Shown: one piece after another, positions 1 through 7,244 of the stretch | Layout: each line of letters starts with the position of its first letter | How positions within the stretch are numbered: the first letter of the stretch is position 1 | Assembly (NCBI GenBank): GCA_023424215.1 | Contig: JAFAEC010000135.1 | Location: forward strand, 1-17,438 | DNA from: Pseudomonadota bacterium | GTDB taxonomy: Bacteria > Pseudomonadota > Alphaproteobacteria > Caulobacterales > Caulobacteraceae | Direction: 5' to 3' | Length of the DNA: 17,438 bases | Translations under genes and position numbers: made by a program | Notes under the pieces: model-generated | The model's input: the letters and a program-made list of their open reading frames with translations, nothing else | Databases searched by the model: none | Told to the model about the DNA's origin: nothing

Positions 1-14
1 CCCCCCCCCCCCCC
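1..14. repeat. Poly-C homopolymer at the left window edge
   Basis: The first 14 bases are all C, followed shortly by a run of GCG-type triplets (about 22-37). No reading frame enters from this side. A homopolymer exactly at an edge can be a true G/C tract or a contig-end artefact such as read-through poly-G. The sequence alone cannot tell which. Confidence 0.6.
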
Positions 15-48
15 GACCCAAGCGGCGGCGGCGGCGGAAAGGCCCCCT

Positions 49-90
49 CCACCGCCCTGCGGGCGGTCCCCCTCACCCTGCGGGCGAGGA
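49..90. repeat. Two tandem GC-rich hairpins downstream of scpB
   Basis: Two stem-loops sit back to back just past the scpB stop. The first has 7-bp perfect arms (51-57 and 61-67) around a TGC loop. The second has 8-bp arms with one mismatch (71-78 and 82-89), also around TGC. Such short palindromic units are common between genes in Caulobacterales-like genomes. Here they could end or protect the scpA-scpB transcript, but no U-tract follows, so a classical intrinsic terminator is not supported. The gene tatA, which often follows scpB in alphaproteobacteria, does not start within positions 1-94. Confidence 0.55.
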
Positions 91-94
91 ATAA

Positions 95-757
95 TCACTC
101 CTCGCCGACGAAGTCCTGGGCGAACTCCGGCGAGTCCTCCTCGCCGGGGAGCAGCGGGGTCTCGTCCTCGTCGGAGGCGCGGGTCGGGTCGGGGACCTCG
201 AAGCCGGCGGGGATGGACAGGTCGAGCAGGCCCGCGGCCTTCATCTCCTGCACGCCGGGCAGGTCGTAGAGGCTGGCGAGGCTGAAATGCTCGAGGAAGC
301 GGTCGGTGGTGCCGTAGGTGACCGGGCGGCCCGGGGTGCGGCGGCGGCCCTTGAGCCGCACGAAGCCCATCTCGAGCAGCAGGTCGAGGGTGCCCCTGGA
401 CAGGGAGACGCCGCGCACGCTCTCGATCTCGGCCCGGGTGCAGGGCTGGTGGTAGGCGATGATGGCCAGGGTCTCGAGTGCCGCCTTCGACAGGCGGCGG
501 GGCTCCTCGCGCTCCTCGGTCATCATGAACGACAGGTCCGGCGCGGTACGGAAACGCCAGCGGTCGGCGACGCACTCCAGCTCGACGCCGCGGCCCTGGT
601 AGCGGTCGCGCAGGGCCGAGATGGCTCCGCCCACGTCCGCCCCTTCCGGCAGGCGGCGGGCGATCTCGGCGGCCGACAGCGGCCCGGCGGCGGCGAACAG
701 CAGGGCCTCGACGCGGCGCTCGATCTCGGTTTCGTCCGGGGCGAACTGAAGGCTCAC
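95..757 (-). CDS. scpB: Segregation and condensation protein B
   Basis: ScpB is the winged-helix kite subunit that dimerises and binds ScpA in the Smc-ScpAB condensin, which compacts and segregates the chromosome on the nucleoid. The 220-residue product has the expected layout: a first winged helix (about 10-75), then the highly conserved second one (about 85-165), in which SKAALETLAIIAYHQP, RGVS and a GRPVTYGTT stretch are typical of the family. The C-terminal tail (about 190-220) is acidic and looks disordered, as is common. The start is GTG at 757. It overlaps the scpA stop in a GTGA tetranucleotide (754-757), implying translational coupling. Length is within the usual range. Recognition of the family is firm; function is by homology. 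Confidence 0.95.
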   Translation of the reverse strand: MSLQFAPDETEIERRVEALLFAAAGPLSAAEIARRLPEGADVGGAISALRDRYQGRGVELECVADRWRFRTAPDLSFMMTEEREEPRRLSKAALETLAIIAYHQPCTRAEIESVRGVSLSRGTLDLLLEMGFVRLKGRRRTPGRPVTYGTTDRFLEHFSLASLYDLPGVQEMKAAGLLDLSIPAGFEVPDPTRASDEDETPLLPGEEDSPEFAQDFVGEE

Positions 758-1575
758 GGCGTCAACTCCAGCGGCTGGCCCCGGCCGCGGCGCTTGAGGA
801 AGACGTCGGAGAAGGGCTCGGCCTGTTTCACGTCCATGACCCCCTCCTTCACCAGCTCAAGGCTCGCGGACAGGGTGGAGGCGGTGTAGCTGGCCTGGGA
901 GGGCCCCTCCCCGCCGTGCTTCTCGGGGGCGATGCGATCCAGCGGGGTCCACTGCTCCAGCCGGGGCAGGACCTCGCGCAGCCAGTCGCGGGCGGCCTCC
1001 AGCGCGAAGGCCTCGACCCGCTGGCCCGGACTGTAGCGGCGCTGCTCCTCGCGGCGGCGCTGCTGCACATAGGCGGCCATGAGCTCGTAGAGGCTGGCGT
1101 CGACCCGGTCGGAGGGGACGATGACCGTCGCCTCGGGGTCGCCGCGGGCGAAGACGTCGCGCTTGAGCTGCGGCCGCGACTGGATGGCCTCGACCGCCCG
1201 GCGCATGGCCTCCAGCTTCTGCAGGCGGAAGGCCAGGGCGGCGGCCATCTCCTCGGCCGGAACCTCGTCGCCCTTGCCCTTGTCGGTGCGCGGCAGCAGC
1301 AGGCGGGATTTCAGATAGGCCAGCCACGAGGCCATGACGAGGTAGTCGGCGGCGAGCGAGAAATTGCGCCGCCGGGCCTCCTGCACGAAGGCCAGATACT
1401 GCTCGGCCAGCTTCGTGATCGACAGCTTGAGCAGATCGACCTTCTGGGTGCGGGCCAGCGCCAGGAGAACGTGAAGCGGGCCCTCGTAGCCCTCCAGATC
1501 GACCACGAAAGCGTCGCGCGCGTCGGCCTGTTCGACGGCGGAGAAGTCGAGGTTGGGCTGGAAGGCCTCGGTCAT
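754..1575 (-). CDS. scpA: Segregation and condensation protein A (kleisin)
   Basis: ScpA is the kleisin that bridges the Smc heads and carries the ScpB dimer. With the ATG at 1575 the product is 273 residues and begins MTEAFQPNLDF. The N-terminal Smc-neck-binding region carries the signature YEGPLHVLLALARTQKVDLL (about 30-49), followed by AADYLVMASWLAYLKSRLLLP (about 75-95). The C-terminal winged helix that docks on the Smc cap ends near AEPFSDVFLKRR. The frame stays open upstream to about 1710, but that extension is proline/arginine-rich and lies in an intergenic repeat, so I reject it. The stop overlaps the scpB start by 4 bp. A 175-bp repeat-bearing gap separates it from nagZ upstream, so it may rely on read-through or on its own promoter. 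Confidence 0.95.
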   Translation of the reverse strand: MTEAFQPNLDFSAVEQADARDAFVVDLEGYEGPLHVLLALARTQKVDLLKLSITKLAEQYLAFVQEARRRNFSLAADYLVMASWLAYLKSRLLLPRTDKGKGDEVPAEEMAAALAFRLQKLEAMRRAVEAIQSRPQLKRDVFARGDPEATVIVPSDRVDASLYELMAAYVQQRRREEQRRYSPGQRVEAFALEAARDWLREVLPRLEQWTPLDRIAPEKHGGEGPSQASYTASTLSASLELVKEGVMDVKQAEPFSDVFLKRRGRGQPLELTP

Positions 1576-1585
1576 GAGAGCACTC

Positions 1586-1731
1586 CCTTCCCCCCTTGCG
1601 GGGGAAGGTGGCTGGCGGAGCCTGACGGATGGGGGGTGAGACACCCATGCTTCCGGTTGGCGGACAGCTGACGGAAAGAGCCCCCCCATCCGAGCCGCTC
1701 CGCGGCCCACCTTCCCCCGAATGGGGGGAAG
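1586..1731. repeat. Inverted pair of palindromic intergenic repeat units (REP/BIME-like)
   Basis: Two copies of one unit of about 52 bp face each other (about 1587-1638 and 1680-1731) around a core of about 41 bp. Each unit starts with its own hairpin: arms 1586-1594/1600-1608 in the left copy and 1711-1718/1724-1731 in the right. Each hairpin is followed by a GGTGG..GCGGAGC..GGATGGGGGG tail. Reading the right copy in reverse complement gives an obvious match to the left copy. The whole element can fold into one large foldback. This is the architecture of REP-type elements, which are usually non-autonomous and moved by RAYT transposases. No transposase is present here. It fills the nagZ-scpA gap and could attenuate read-through into scpAB. 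Confidence 0.8.
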
Positions 1732-1750
1732 AGCGTCATGAGGGTCGTCC

Positions 1751-2803
1751 TCATGCCTGCGCCTCTCCGACGTCGGGGCCGCGGGCGGCGTCGAGGCGAC
1801 CGCTCATCAGGGCGTCGAAGCGGGCGCGGGCCTCCAGCGGATCGAAGGGCTCCGGCTCGCGGACGAGACGGGCCAGCGCCGCCTCGGCGCGGCGGGCCGA
1901 GCAGCCCTTCAGCTTGCCGACTCCCTCGGCCACCTCGCGCATCTCTGCCAGGTCGCCGTTGCAGTGCAGGACGATGTCGCAGCCGGCCTCGAGCGCCGCC
2001 TCGGCCCGGTCGGTCAGCGAACCGGACAGGGCCTTCATCGACAGGTCGTCGGTCAGGATCAGCCCGCCGAAGCCGAGGTCCTCGCGCATCAGCCGCACCG
2101 CCTTCCTCGAGGTGGTGGCGGGACGCTTCGGATCGACGGCGGCGAAGACCACGTGGGCGGTCATGGCCAGCGGCATGTCGGAAAGGGCGCGGAAGGGCGC
2201 GAAGTCCCAGGCGTCGAGGTGGGCGAGGTCGGCGTGCACGACGGGCAGGTCGTGATGGCTGTCGGCGAAGGCGCGGCCGTGGCCGGGCATGTGCTTGATC
2301 ACCGGCAGGACGCCGCCGGCCAGCAGGCCCTCGGCGGCCGCCCGGCCGAGCTGGGCCACCATCGCGGGGTCGCGGGCGTAGGCGCGGTCGCCGATGATGT
2401 CGTGGGCGCCCGGCACCGGGACGTCCAGCACCGGCAGGCAGTCGACGTTGACGCCCACGCCGCGCAGGTCGTGCGCCATCAGCCGGGCCCCGAGGCGGAC
2501 CAGCTCGCGCGCCGCCAGCGGGTCGTTGGTCGCCTTCAGATAGGCGTCGCCGGGCGGGTATTTGGGCCAGTGCGGCGGGCCCATGCGCTGGACCCGGCCG
2601 CCTTCCTGATCGATCAGGACCGGCGCGTCGAGGTCACCGACGCAGTCGCGCATTTCGTCGGTCAGGGCCCGCATCTGCTCCGGGCTGTCGACATTGCGGC
2701 GGAAGACGATGAAGCCCCACGGCCGGACGTCGGAGAAGAAGGCCTTCTCCTCCACCGTCAGCCGAAGCCCGGAGCAGCCGTAGATCGCCGCGGAACGCGT
2801 CAC
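1751..2803 (-). CDS. nagZ: Beta-N-acetylhexosaminidase NagZ (GH3)
   Basis: NagZ is a cytoplasmic enzyme that removes N-acetylglucosamine from anhydro-muropeptides during peptidoglycan recycling; its product can feed beta-lactamase induction in some bacteria. The 350-residue protein shows the GH3 core: LIDQEGGRVQRM (substrate binding), KHMPGHG with the following DSHH (Asp-His acid/base pair on the mobile loop), and ILTDDLSMKAL with the nucleophile Asp. I chose the GTG at 2803 because it overlaps the stop of the SPOR gene in a GTGA tetranucleotide. The frame remains open further upstream, but that part lies inside the SPOR coding region. Coupling to a SPOR protein, which binds denuded glycan, fits a cell-wall theme. 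Confidence 0.93.
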   Translation of the reverse strand: MTRSAAIYGCSGLRLTVEEKAFFSDVRPWGFIVFRRNVDSPEQMRALTDEMRDCVGDLDAPVLIDQEGGRVQRMGPPHWPKYPPGDAYLKATNDPLAARELVRLGARLMAHDLRGVGVNVDCLPVLDVPVPGAHDIIGDRAYARDPAMVAQLGRAAAEGLLAGGVLPVIKHMPGHGRAFADSHHDLPVVHADLAHLDAWDFAPFRALSDMPLAMTAHVVFAAVDPKRPATTSRKAVRLMREDLGFGGLILTDDLSMKALSGSLTDRAEAALEAGCDIVLHCNGDLAEMREVAEGVGKLKGCSARRAEAALARLVREPEPFDPLEARARFDALMSGRLDAARGPDVGEAQA

Positions 2804-3546
2804 CGGACGATGCAGTCCCCGCCGGAGCCCTTGATGGCGTTGCACAGGCCGGTCGCCTGCTCGCGGCTGAGGCCGGACACGGTGGTGCGGTAGACGGTCG
2901 AGCCGTTGGAGGCGGTGACCTCCTGGACCCGGCGCGTGGCGCCTTGGGTGAACTGCGAGTAGCGGCCGACGACGCGGTTGTACTCGCTTTCGGCCAGGGT
3001 CGGCGTCGAGAAGGCGCCGATCTGGACGCCGGAGGTTCCGCCGGCGGCGGGCGCGGCCGGCTCGGCCTTCTTCTCGGGCGGAGCGGGCGGCGTCGGCGCG
3101 GGGCGCGCCGGGGCGGGCAGCGGAGCGGAGTCGACGGGCGCGGGGGCCGGGCGCGGCTGCACCGCCTCCGGGGGCGGCGTGAAGGTCGGGGCGTCGGTGG
3201 GAAGCTCCGGCTCCGAATAGACATCGATGCCCTCGGCCGGATCGACGGGCTGGGCGTCGAGCGGCGCGGGCCCGGTGATCTCGCCGACCGGCGTGCCGAC
3301 GGCCGGCGGGGCGTCGCCGGAAGAGCGCGGACCGGCGCGGTAGTAGACGACCACCGCGATGATCAGAAGCAGCAGGACGGCGGCGGAGATGATCAGGGTC
3401 AGCGGCGGCGCCTTGCCGCCCCCGCCGCCGGCGGGCCGGCGCGGGTCGTAGCCCTGCCGGTTGAACGGCAGATCGTCGTCCGTCGGCGGGGTGTAGGCGC
3501 CGCGGTCGCGGCCGGGATTCGGACGATAGGGGTCTTCGTGGGACAT
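2800..3546 (-). CDS. SPOR-domain protein, membrane-anchored
   Basis: The 248-residue protein has a cytoplasmic N-terminus of about 47 residues, rich in Pro, Asp and Gly. One transmembrane helix follows (about 48-69), then a long Pro/Ala-rich periplasmic linker (about 75-165) and a C-terminal SPOR domain (about 173-248). The SPOR domain opens with GVQIGAFSTPTLAESEYNRV and closes with LCNAIKGSGGDCIVR; the two Cys residues near the end may form the disulfide seen in some SPOR domains. SPOR domains bind peptidoglycan lacking stem peptides at division septa, so a role at the division site is likely. The start is ATG at 3546. It is translationally coupled to nagZ. The fold is clear but the specific partner is unknown. 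Confidence 0.9.
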   Translation of the reverse strand: MSHEDPYRPNPGRDRGAYTPPTDDDLPFNRQGYDPRRPAGGGGGKAPPLTLIISAAVLLLLIIAVVVYYRAGPRSSGDAPPAVGTPVGEITGPAPLDAQPVDPAEGIDVYSEPELPTDAPTFTPPPEAVQPRPAPAPVDSAPLPAPARPAPTPPAPPEKKAEPAAPAAGGTSGVQIGAFSTPTLAESEYNRVVGRYSQFTQGATRRVQEVTASNGSTVYRTTVSGLSREQATGLCNAIKGSGGDCIVR

Positions 3547-3626
3547 GGCCGCGCCTTCGAGAGTCGGTCCGGGCGCGAATCGACGCGCCGCGTGACCATC
3601 CTAACCGCCCCGTCCCGGCTTTCGAA

Positions 3627-4799
3627 TCACAGATCGAGGGCGAGGTCGAGGCTGAACAGCTTGCGATGCTCCTCGATGGCGTAGCGATCGGTCATGCCGG
3701 CGATGTAGTCGCAGACGGCGCGGGCCTTGCGGGCCTCGTCGCCGGCCAGCGCCCTGCCCGACCACTCGGGGGGCAGCGTCTCCGGCTCGGCCATGAACAG
3801 CTGGAACATCTCCGCGAGGATGCGCCGGGCCTGGCTGCGGGTTCGGTTGACCCGGTAGTGGCGGTACATCCGCTCGAAGAGGAATTTCCGCAGCACGCCC
3901 AGGTCGGCGAGCATGGCCGGCGAGAAGGCGATCATCGGATGGCGCGCGGTGCGCACGTCCTCGGTGGAGCGGACCTCGTCCGCCTCGATCCGGCGCTCGG
4001 TCTCGGCCAGCACGTCCTCGACCATGACGCCGATCATCCGCCGCACCGCCTCGATGCGCACCATGCGCTCGTCGATGCCGGGCCAATCCTTGCGCACCCC
4101 GTGCAGGACCGGGCCGATGAGCGGGACCTCCGAAAGGTCGTCGAGCGTGAACAGGCCGGCCTGCACCCCGTCGTCGACGTCGTGGTTGTTGTAGGCGATG
4201 TCGTCCGCGATGGCGGCCGCCTGGGCCTCCAGAGAGGCGAAGGTGTCCAGCCGCAGGTCCCAGCCCTGGGTGTAGTCGACGATGGCCTTCCACGCCGGCT
4301 CGTCGAGGCGGTGGGCGACCGGACCGTTGTGCTTGACCACGCCCTCGACCGTCTCCCAGCTGAGGTTCAGTCCGTCGAAGCCGGGGTAGCGTTCCTCCAG
4401 CTTGGTCACCACGCGGAAGGTCTGGACGTTGTGGTCGAAGCCGCCCCAGTCCGACATCTGCGCCTGCAGCTCATCCTCGCCGGAATGGCCGAAGGGCGGG
4501 TGGCCGAGGTCGTGGGCCAGGGCCACGGTCTCGGCGAGGTCGGTGTCGAGCCGCAGGGCGTGGGCGATGGAGCGGGCGATCTGCGCCACTTCCAGCGAAT
4601 GGGTCAGGCGGGTGCGGTAGTGGTCGCCCTCGTGCGCCACGAAGACCTGGGTCTTCTCCTTGAGCCGCCGGAAGGCGGTGGCGTGGATGATCCGGTCGCG
4701 GTCGCGGGCGAAGGCGTTGCGGGTGCGGCTGATCGGTTCGGGAACGAGCCGGCCCCGGCTGTGCTCGGGATATTCGGCGTAGGGCGCGCGGTCGGACAT
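3627..4799 (-). CDS. dgt: Deoxyguanosinetriphosphate triphosphohydrolase-like HD protein
   Basis: This is a member of the dGTPase family, which splits dNTPs to a deoxynucleoside and triphosphate and so helps control the dNTP pool. The 390-residue product carries the HD metal site: RLTHSLEVAQIARSIA with His67, ALAHDLGHPPFGHSGE with His96-Asp97, and the later IADDIAYNNHDVDDG segment supplying the last Asp. The N-terminal SRTRNAFARDRDRIIHATAFRRL stretch (about 24-46) is typical of the type that many alphaproteobacteria carry. I use the ATG at 4799; a TTG one codon upstream is possible. Divergent from the A-type carrier gene across 82 bp. In many alphaproteobacteria argS lies between this gene and the SPOR gene; here the gap is only 80 bp. 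Confidence 0.92.
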   Translation of the reverse strand: MSDRAPYAEYPEHSRGRLVPEPISRTRNAFARDRDRIIHATAFRRLKEKTQVFVAHEGDHYRTRLTHSLEVAQIARSIAHALRLDTDLAETVALAHDLGHPPFGHSGEDELQAQMSDWGGFDHNVQTFRVVTKLEERYPGFDGLNLSWETVEGVVKHNGPVAHRLDEPAWKAIVDYTQGWDLRLDTFASLEAQAAAIADDIAYNNHDVDDGVQAGLFTLDDLSEVPLIGPVLHGVRKDWPGIDERMVRIEAVRRMIGVMVEDVLAETERRIEADEVRSTEDVRTARHPMIAFSPAMLADLGVLRKFLFERMYRHYRVNRTRSQARRILAEMFQLFMAEPETLPPEWSGRALAGDEARKARAVCDYIAGMTDRYAIEEHRKLFSLDLALDL

Positions 4800-4881
4800 C
4801 AACGTCGGCGGCTCATGGCTGGAGGCGGGCCTTTGCGAACGGCCGCGCCCGCCTCATATAGAGCCGCGTGAGCACCGTCCA

Positions 4882-5259
4882 ATGAGCACCGATCCAGCCG
4901 CCCCGACCTTCGCGATCTCGCCGGCGTCCGGCGGCCACGGCCTGACCCTGTCGGAGACCGCCGCGCGCCGGCTGGCCAGGCTGGGCGAGGCCGAAGGCCG
5001 GCCGGTCATGCTGCGCGTCGCCGTCGACGGCGGCGGCTGCTCGGGCTTCCAGTACCGGTTCGAGCTGGTGGAGACGGCGGACGCCGACGACATCCGCATC
5101 GAGACAGGCGGACAGGCGGCGCTGGTGGACCCGGTGTCCCTGCCCTTCCTCAAGGGCTCGGAGATCGCCTTCGTCGACGATCTGTCGGGGGCCCAGTTCG
5201 TGGTGCGCAACCCGAACGCCGCTTCCAGCTGCGGCTGCGGGGTCAGCTTCTCGATCTAG
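4882..5259 (+). CDS. A-type iron-sulfur cluster carrier (ErpA/IscA-like)
   Basis: The protein belongs to the HesB/IscA/ErpA family, which delivers Fe-S clusters to target enzymes in the cytoplasm. It is 125 residues long. The first 18 are an extension, then the family fold begins at LTLSETAARRL. The three conserved cysteines are present: Cys53 in GGGCSGFQY, and Cys117 and Cys119 in SSCGCGVSF near the C-terminus. ErpA is the usual name in proteobacteria for single carriers outside an isc or suf cluster, but ErpA, IscA and SufA cannot be separated with confidence by eye. The start is ATG at 4882. It is transcribed away from dgt, and the shared 82-bp gap must hold both promoters. Confidence 0.92.
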   Translation: MSTDPAAPTFAISPASGGHGLTLSETAARRLARLGEAEGRPVMLRVAVDGGGCSGFQYRFELVETADADDIRIETGGQAALVDPVSLPFLKGSEIAFVDDLSGAQFVVRNPNAASSCGCGVSFSI

Positions 5260-5303
5260 CCGCCGCCGGCCCGGAGCCCAATCGCCCGGTCGATGCGGCT
5301 GAC

Positions 5304-5332
5304 TTGATATTAGGATATTTCCTAATTAGTCT
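5304..5332 (+). promoter_or_regulatory. Promoter with an embedded operator for the sdpR-sdpI-like operon
   Basis: A TTGATA hexamer (5304-5309) and a TAGTCT hexamer (5327-5332) are separated by 17 bp, good for a -35/-10 pair. An inverted repeat fills that spacer and shares one base with the -35: ATTAGGA-TATT-TCCTAAT, 5309-5326, 7-bp perfect arms. A nested perfect palindrome CTAATTAG occupies 5322-5329. The stretch is strikingly AT-rich against its surroundings. A regulator bound there would block RNA polymerase, as expected for an ArsR-type autorepressor. The predicted transcription start falls at or next to the ATG at 5340, and no Shine-Dalgarno sequence precedes it, so the mRNA may be leaderless. 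Confidence 0.7.
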
Positions 5333-5339
5333 TTTCCCT

Positions 5340-5636
5340 ATGAACGCCCTGTTCAAGGCCCTGTCGCACCCCGTGCGGCGCCGCATCATCGAGATGCTGC
5401 GCAGGGGGCCGCTCGCGTCCGGCGACATCGCCGCCGCCTTCGACATGAGCTGGCCGACGATCACCGGCCACCTCAACGCGCTGAAGGAGGCGGGCCTGGT
5501 CTCGCCGGAGCGGCACGGGGCGTCGATCCGCTACCGGCTCGAGATCTCGGCGGTGGAGGAGGCGCTGGCCTTCCTGCTGTCGATGACCGGCGCCGGCGCG
5601 GCCGACCGCGGCGAGAACGAGGAGACCGAGACATGA
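5340..5636 (+). CDS. ArsR-family winged-helix repressor, SdpR-like
   Basis: The 98-residue protein is a compact winged helix-turn-helix of the ArsR type. It opens with MNALFKALSHPVRRRIIEML, followed by the recognition region DMSWPTITGHLNALKEAGLV (about 35-54) and a wing that ends at IRYRLE. No metal-binding CxC motif is present, which fits the SdpR-type autorepressors rather than metal sensors. The tail after residue 83 is polar and probably disordered. The start is the ATG at 5340; an upstream TTG at 5304 lies inside the promoter and is rejected. The stop overlaps the next gene in ATGA. The Bacillus sdpRI pair, in which SdpI releases SdpR repression and gives immunity to a toxin, is the known parallel. 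Whether this pair responds to a peptide here is unknown. Confidence 0.88.
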   Translation: MNALFKALSHPVRRRIIEMLRRGPLASGDIAAAFDMSWPTITGHLNALKEAGLVSPERHGASIRYRLEISAVEEALAFLLSMTGAGAADRGENEETET

Positions 5637-6298
5637 CACCCCTGTCCGCACTGGACCGCGCCACGATCGGCACGAGCCTGTTGATCGTCGCCGCCGGCGT
5701 CGGCGTGTTCGTCGCCGGCCCGACCGAACTCATGCCCTATCACTTCGGCGCCGACGGGCGCGCCGACGCATGGGCGGGCCGGGAGGCGATCGGCGGCGGG
5801 ATCATCGCGCTCGGACTGCTGACCGGCGTCATGGCGGGCGGCATGGGCGCCGCGGCCCGGCGCGCGGAGGATCGGGCGAGAGCGCGGTCGCTGCGCTTCG
5901 GGCAGTTACTGGTCCTCATCAGCTTGCTGGGCGTCAGCCTGTTCGCGGGGGCGACCAGCATCTGCGGGCTGACCTCTGTCGGAGCGGCCCTGCCGATGGC
6001 CGGCCTGTCCGCCCTCTTCCTGCTCATCGGCGCCGTGCTCGGCCGGGTCGGCCCGAATCCGATCGCCGGCGTCCGCACGCCGTGGAGCTACAAGAGCCGG
6101 CTCGCCTGGGACCGTTCCAACCGCCTCGCCGGCCGGCTGTTCTTCCTGATCGGCCTCGCCGGCCTGGCCGCCGCGCCGGTCGCGCCCCAGCCGCTGGGCC
6201 ACCTTCTGCTCATCGGGGCGGTGCTGCTCGCCGCCCTCGTCTCGGCGATCGAGAGCTGGCGCGTGTGGCGCACCGATCCCGACCGCCAGCCCTTCTGA
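5633..6298 (+). CDS. SdpI-family integral membrane protein (DUF1648 + SdpI)
   Basis: The 221-residue protein has about six predicted membrane helices (roughly 11-29, 52-70, 90-107, 119-137, 167-184, 190-208). The first loop carries MPYHFGADGRADAWAGRE, the DUF1648-type motif. The later stretch NPIAGVRTPWSYKS (about 142-155), followed by AWDRSNRLAGRLF, is the diagnostic SdpI motif. In Bacillus subtilis SdpI acts as immunity protein and signal receptor for the SDP killing peptide; most proteobacterial members are uncharacterised. The ATG overlaps the repressor stop by 4 bp, so the two are coupled. A secreted hydrolase follows after 22 bp. No toxin precursor gene resembling sdpC is visible nearby. 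Confidence 0.9.
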   Translation: MTPLSALDRATIGTSLLIVAAGVGVFVAGPTELMPYHFGADGRADAWAGREAIGGGIIALGLLTGVMAGGMGAAARRAEDRARARSLRFGQLLVLISLLGVSLFAGATSICGLTSVGAALPMAGLSALFLLIGAVLGRVGPNPIAGVRTPWSYKSRLAWDRSNRLAGRLFFLIGLAGLAAAPVAPQPLGHLLLIGAVLLAALVSAIESWRVWRTDPDRQPF

Positions 6299-6320
6299 TC
6301 CGCCTAGCCAGGAGCCCCCA

Positions 6321-7244
6321 ATGCTCAGCCTCATCCTCGCCGCCGCCCTGCTGGGCGATCCGGTCGCCACCGAAGTGACCCTGCCGACCCTGCCCGCCCC
6401 GGTGGGCGGAACCCTGCTGGCCCCCGAAGACCCGCGCGCCGTGGCGGTCATCCTGCCCGGCTCGGGTCCGACCAACCGCGACGGCGACAGCCATCTGGGC
6501 ATCGCCGCCGGAACCTACCGCCTGCTCGCCGAGGGCCTCGCCGGCGAAGGCGTCGCATCCCTGCGCATCGACAAGCGCGGCATCGCCGGGAGCGCCTCCC
6601 CCGCCTTCTCCGAAGCGGACCTGCGCTTCTCCCACTATGTCGACGACGCCCGCGCCTGGGCCGCCGAGGCCGCGGCCCGCACCGGCCAGCCGTGCGCCTG
6701 GCTGATCGGCCACAGCGAGGGGGCGCTGGTCGCGCTAGCGGCGGCGGACGACCATCCGGGGATCTGCGGTCTGGTGCTGCTGTCCGGCGCCGGCCGCCCG
6801 GCCCGCGTCGTTCTGGAGGAGCAGCTGGGGCCGCAGCTGCCCGAGCCGCTGCGCAGCCAGGCCTTCCACGCCCTGGCGGAACTCGAGGCCGGCCGCCTGG
6901 TCGAGAACACGCCGCCCATGCTCGGCGCCCTGCTGCGGCCGTCGGTGCAGCCCTATCTGGTTTCGTGGCTGCAGCTGGACCCGGCCGCCCTGATCGCGGC
7001 CTGGGACGGCCCGGTGATGATCGGCCAGGGCACGACCGACATCCAGACCACCGAGACCGACGCCCGGGCCATGGCGGAGGCGCAGCCGGAGGCGAAGCTG
7101 GTTTTGTGGGAAGGGGTCAACCACGTGCTGAAGGTCGCGCCCGCGGACCGGGCCGCCAACCTCGCCACCTACGGCGACCCGTCGCTGCCGCTGGCCGACG
7201 GCGTGGTCGACGACGTCGCCGGCTTCATCCTCCGGCCGCGCTAG
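6321..7244 (+). CDS. Predicted secreted alpha/beta hydrolase
   Basis: The 307-residue protein starts with a short hydrophobic segment (MLSLILAAALLGDPVA), likely a signal peptide without a lipobox. The fold shows an oxyanion-region motif GSGPTNRDGD (about 47-56), the nucleophile elbow GHSEG with Ser132, an acid at Asp240 in GQGTTDIQ and a His at 268 in GVNHVLK. The triad is therefore complete. Substrate is not predictable; relatives are annotated as dienelactone-hydrolase-like esterases. An AGGAG ribosome site at about 6310-6314 precedes the ATG at 6321. It lies 22 bp behind the SdpI gene on the same strand and probably shares its transcript. Its TAG stop interlocks with the TAG of the opposing small gene in CTAG (7241-7244). 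Confidence 0.85.
   Translation: MLSLILAAALLGDPVATEVTLPTLPAPVGGTLLAPEDPRAVAVILPGSGPTNRDGDSHLGIAAGTYRLLAEGLAGEGVASLRIDKRGIAGSASPAFSEADLRFSHYVDDARAWAAEAAARTGQPCAWLIGHSEGALVALAAADDHPGICGLVLLSGAGRPARVVLEEQLGPQLPEPLRSQAFHALAELEAGRLVENTPPMLGALLRPSVQPYLVSWLQLDPAALIAAWDGPVMIGQGTTDIQTTETDARAMAEAQPEAKLVLWEGVNHVLKVAPADRAANLATYGDPSLPLADGVVDDVAGFILRPR

Noticed and set aside
22..37. GCG triplet run as a coding repeat
   Set aside because: No supported frame covers it; it is a short low-complexity stretch in an intergenic region.
857..1648. A long alternative frame over scpA
   Set aside because: It is a shadow of scpA with no family match and biased composition.
1576..1710. N-terminal extension of ScpA
   Set aside because: It lies in the intergenic repeat and has low-complexity, proline/arginine-rich translation; ATG 1575 fits the family start.
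3666..4871. A 401-codon plus-strand frame opposite dgt
   Set aside because: It is antisense to the HD enzyme with all motifs intact; repetitive Val/Asp/Gly/His content marks it as a shadow.
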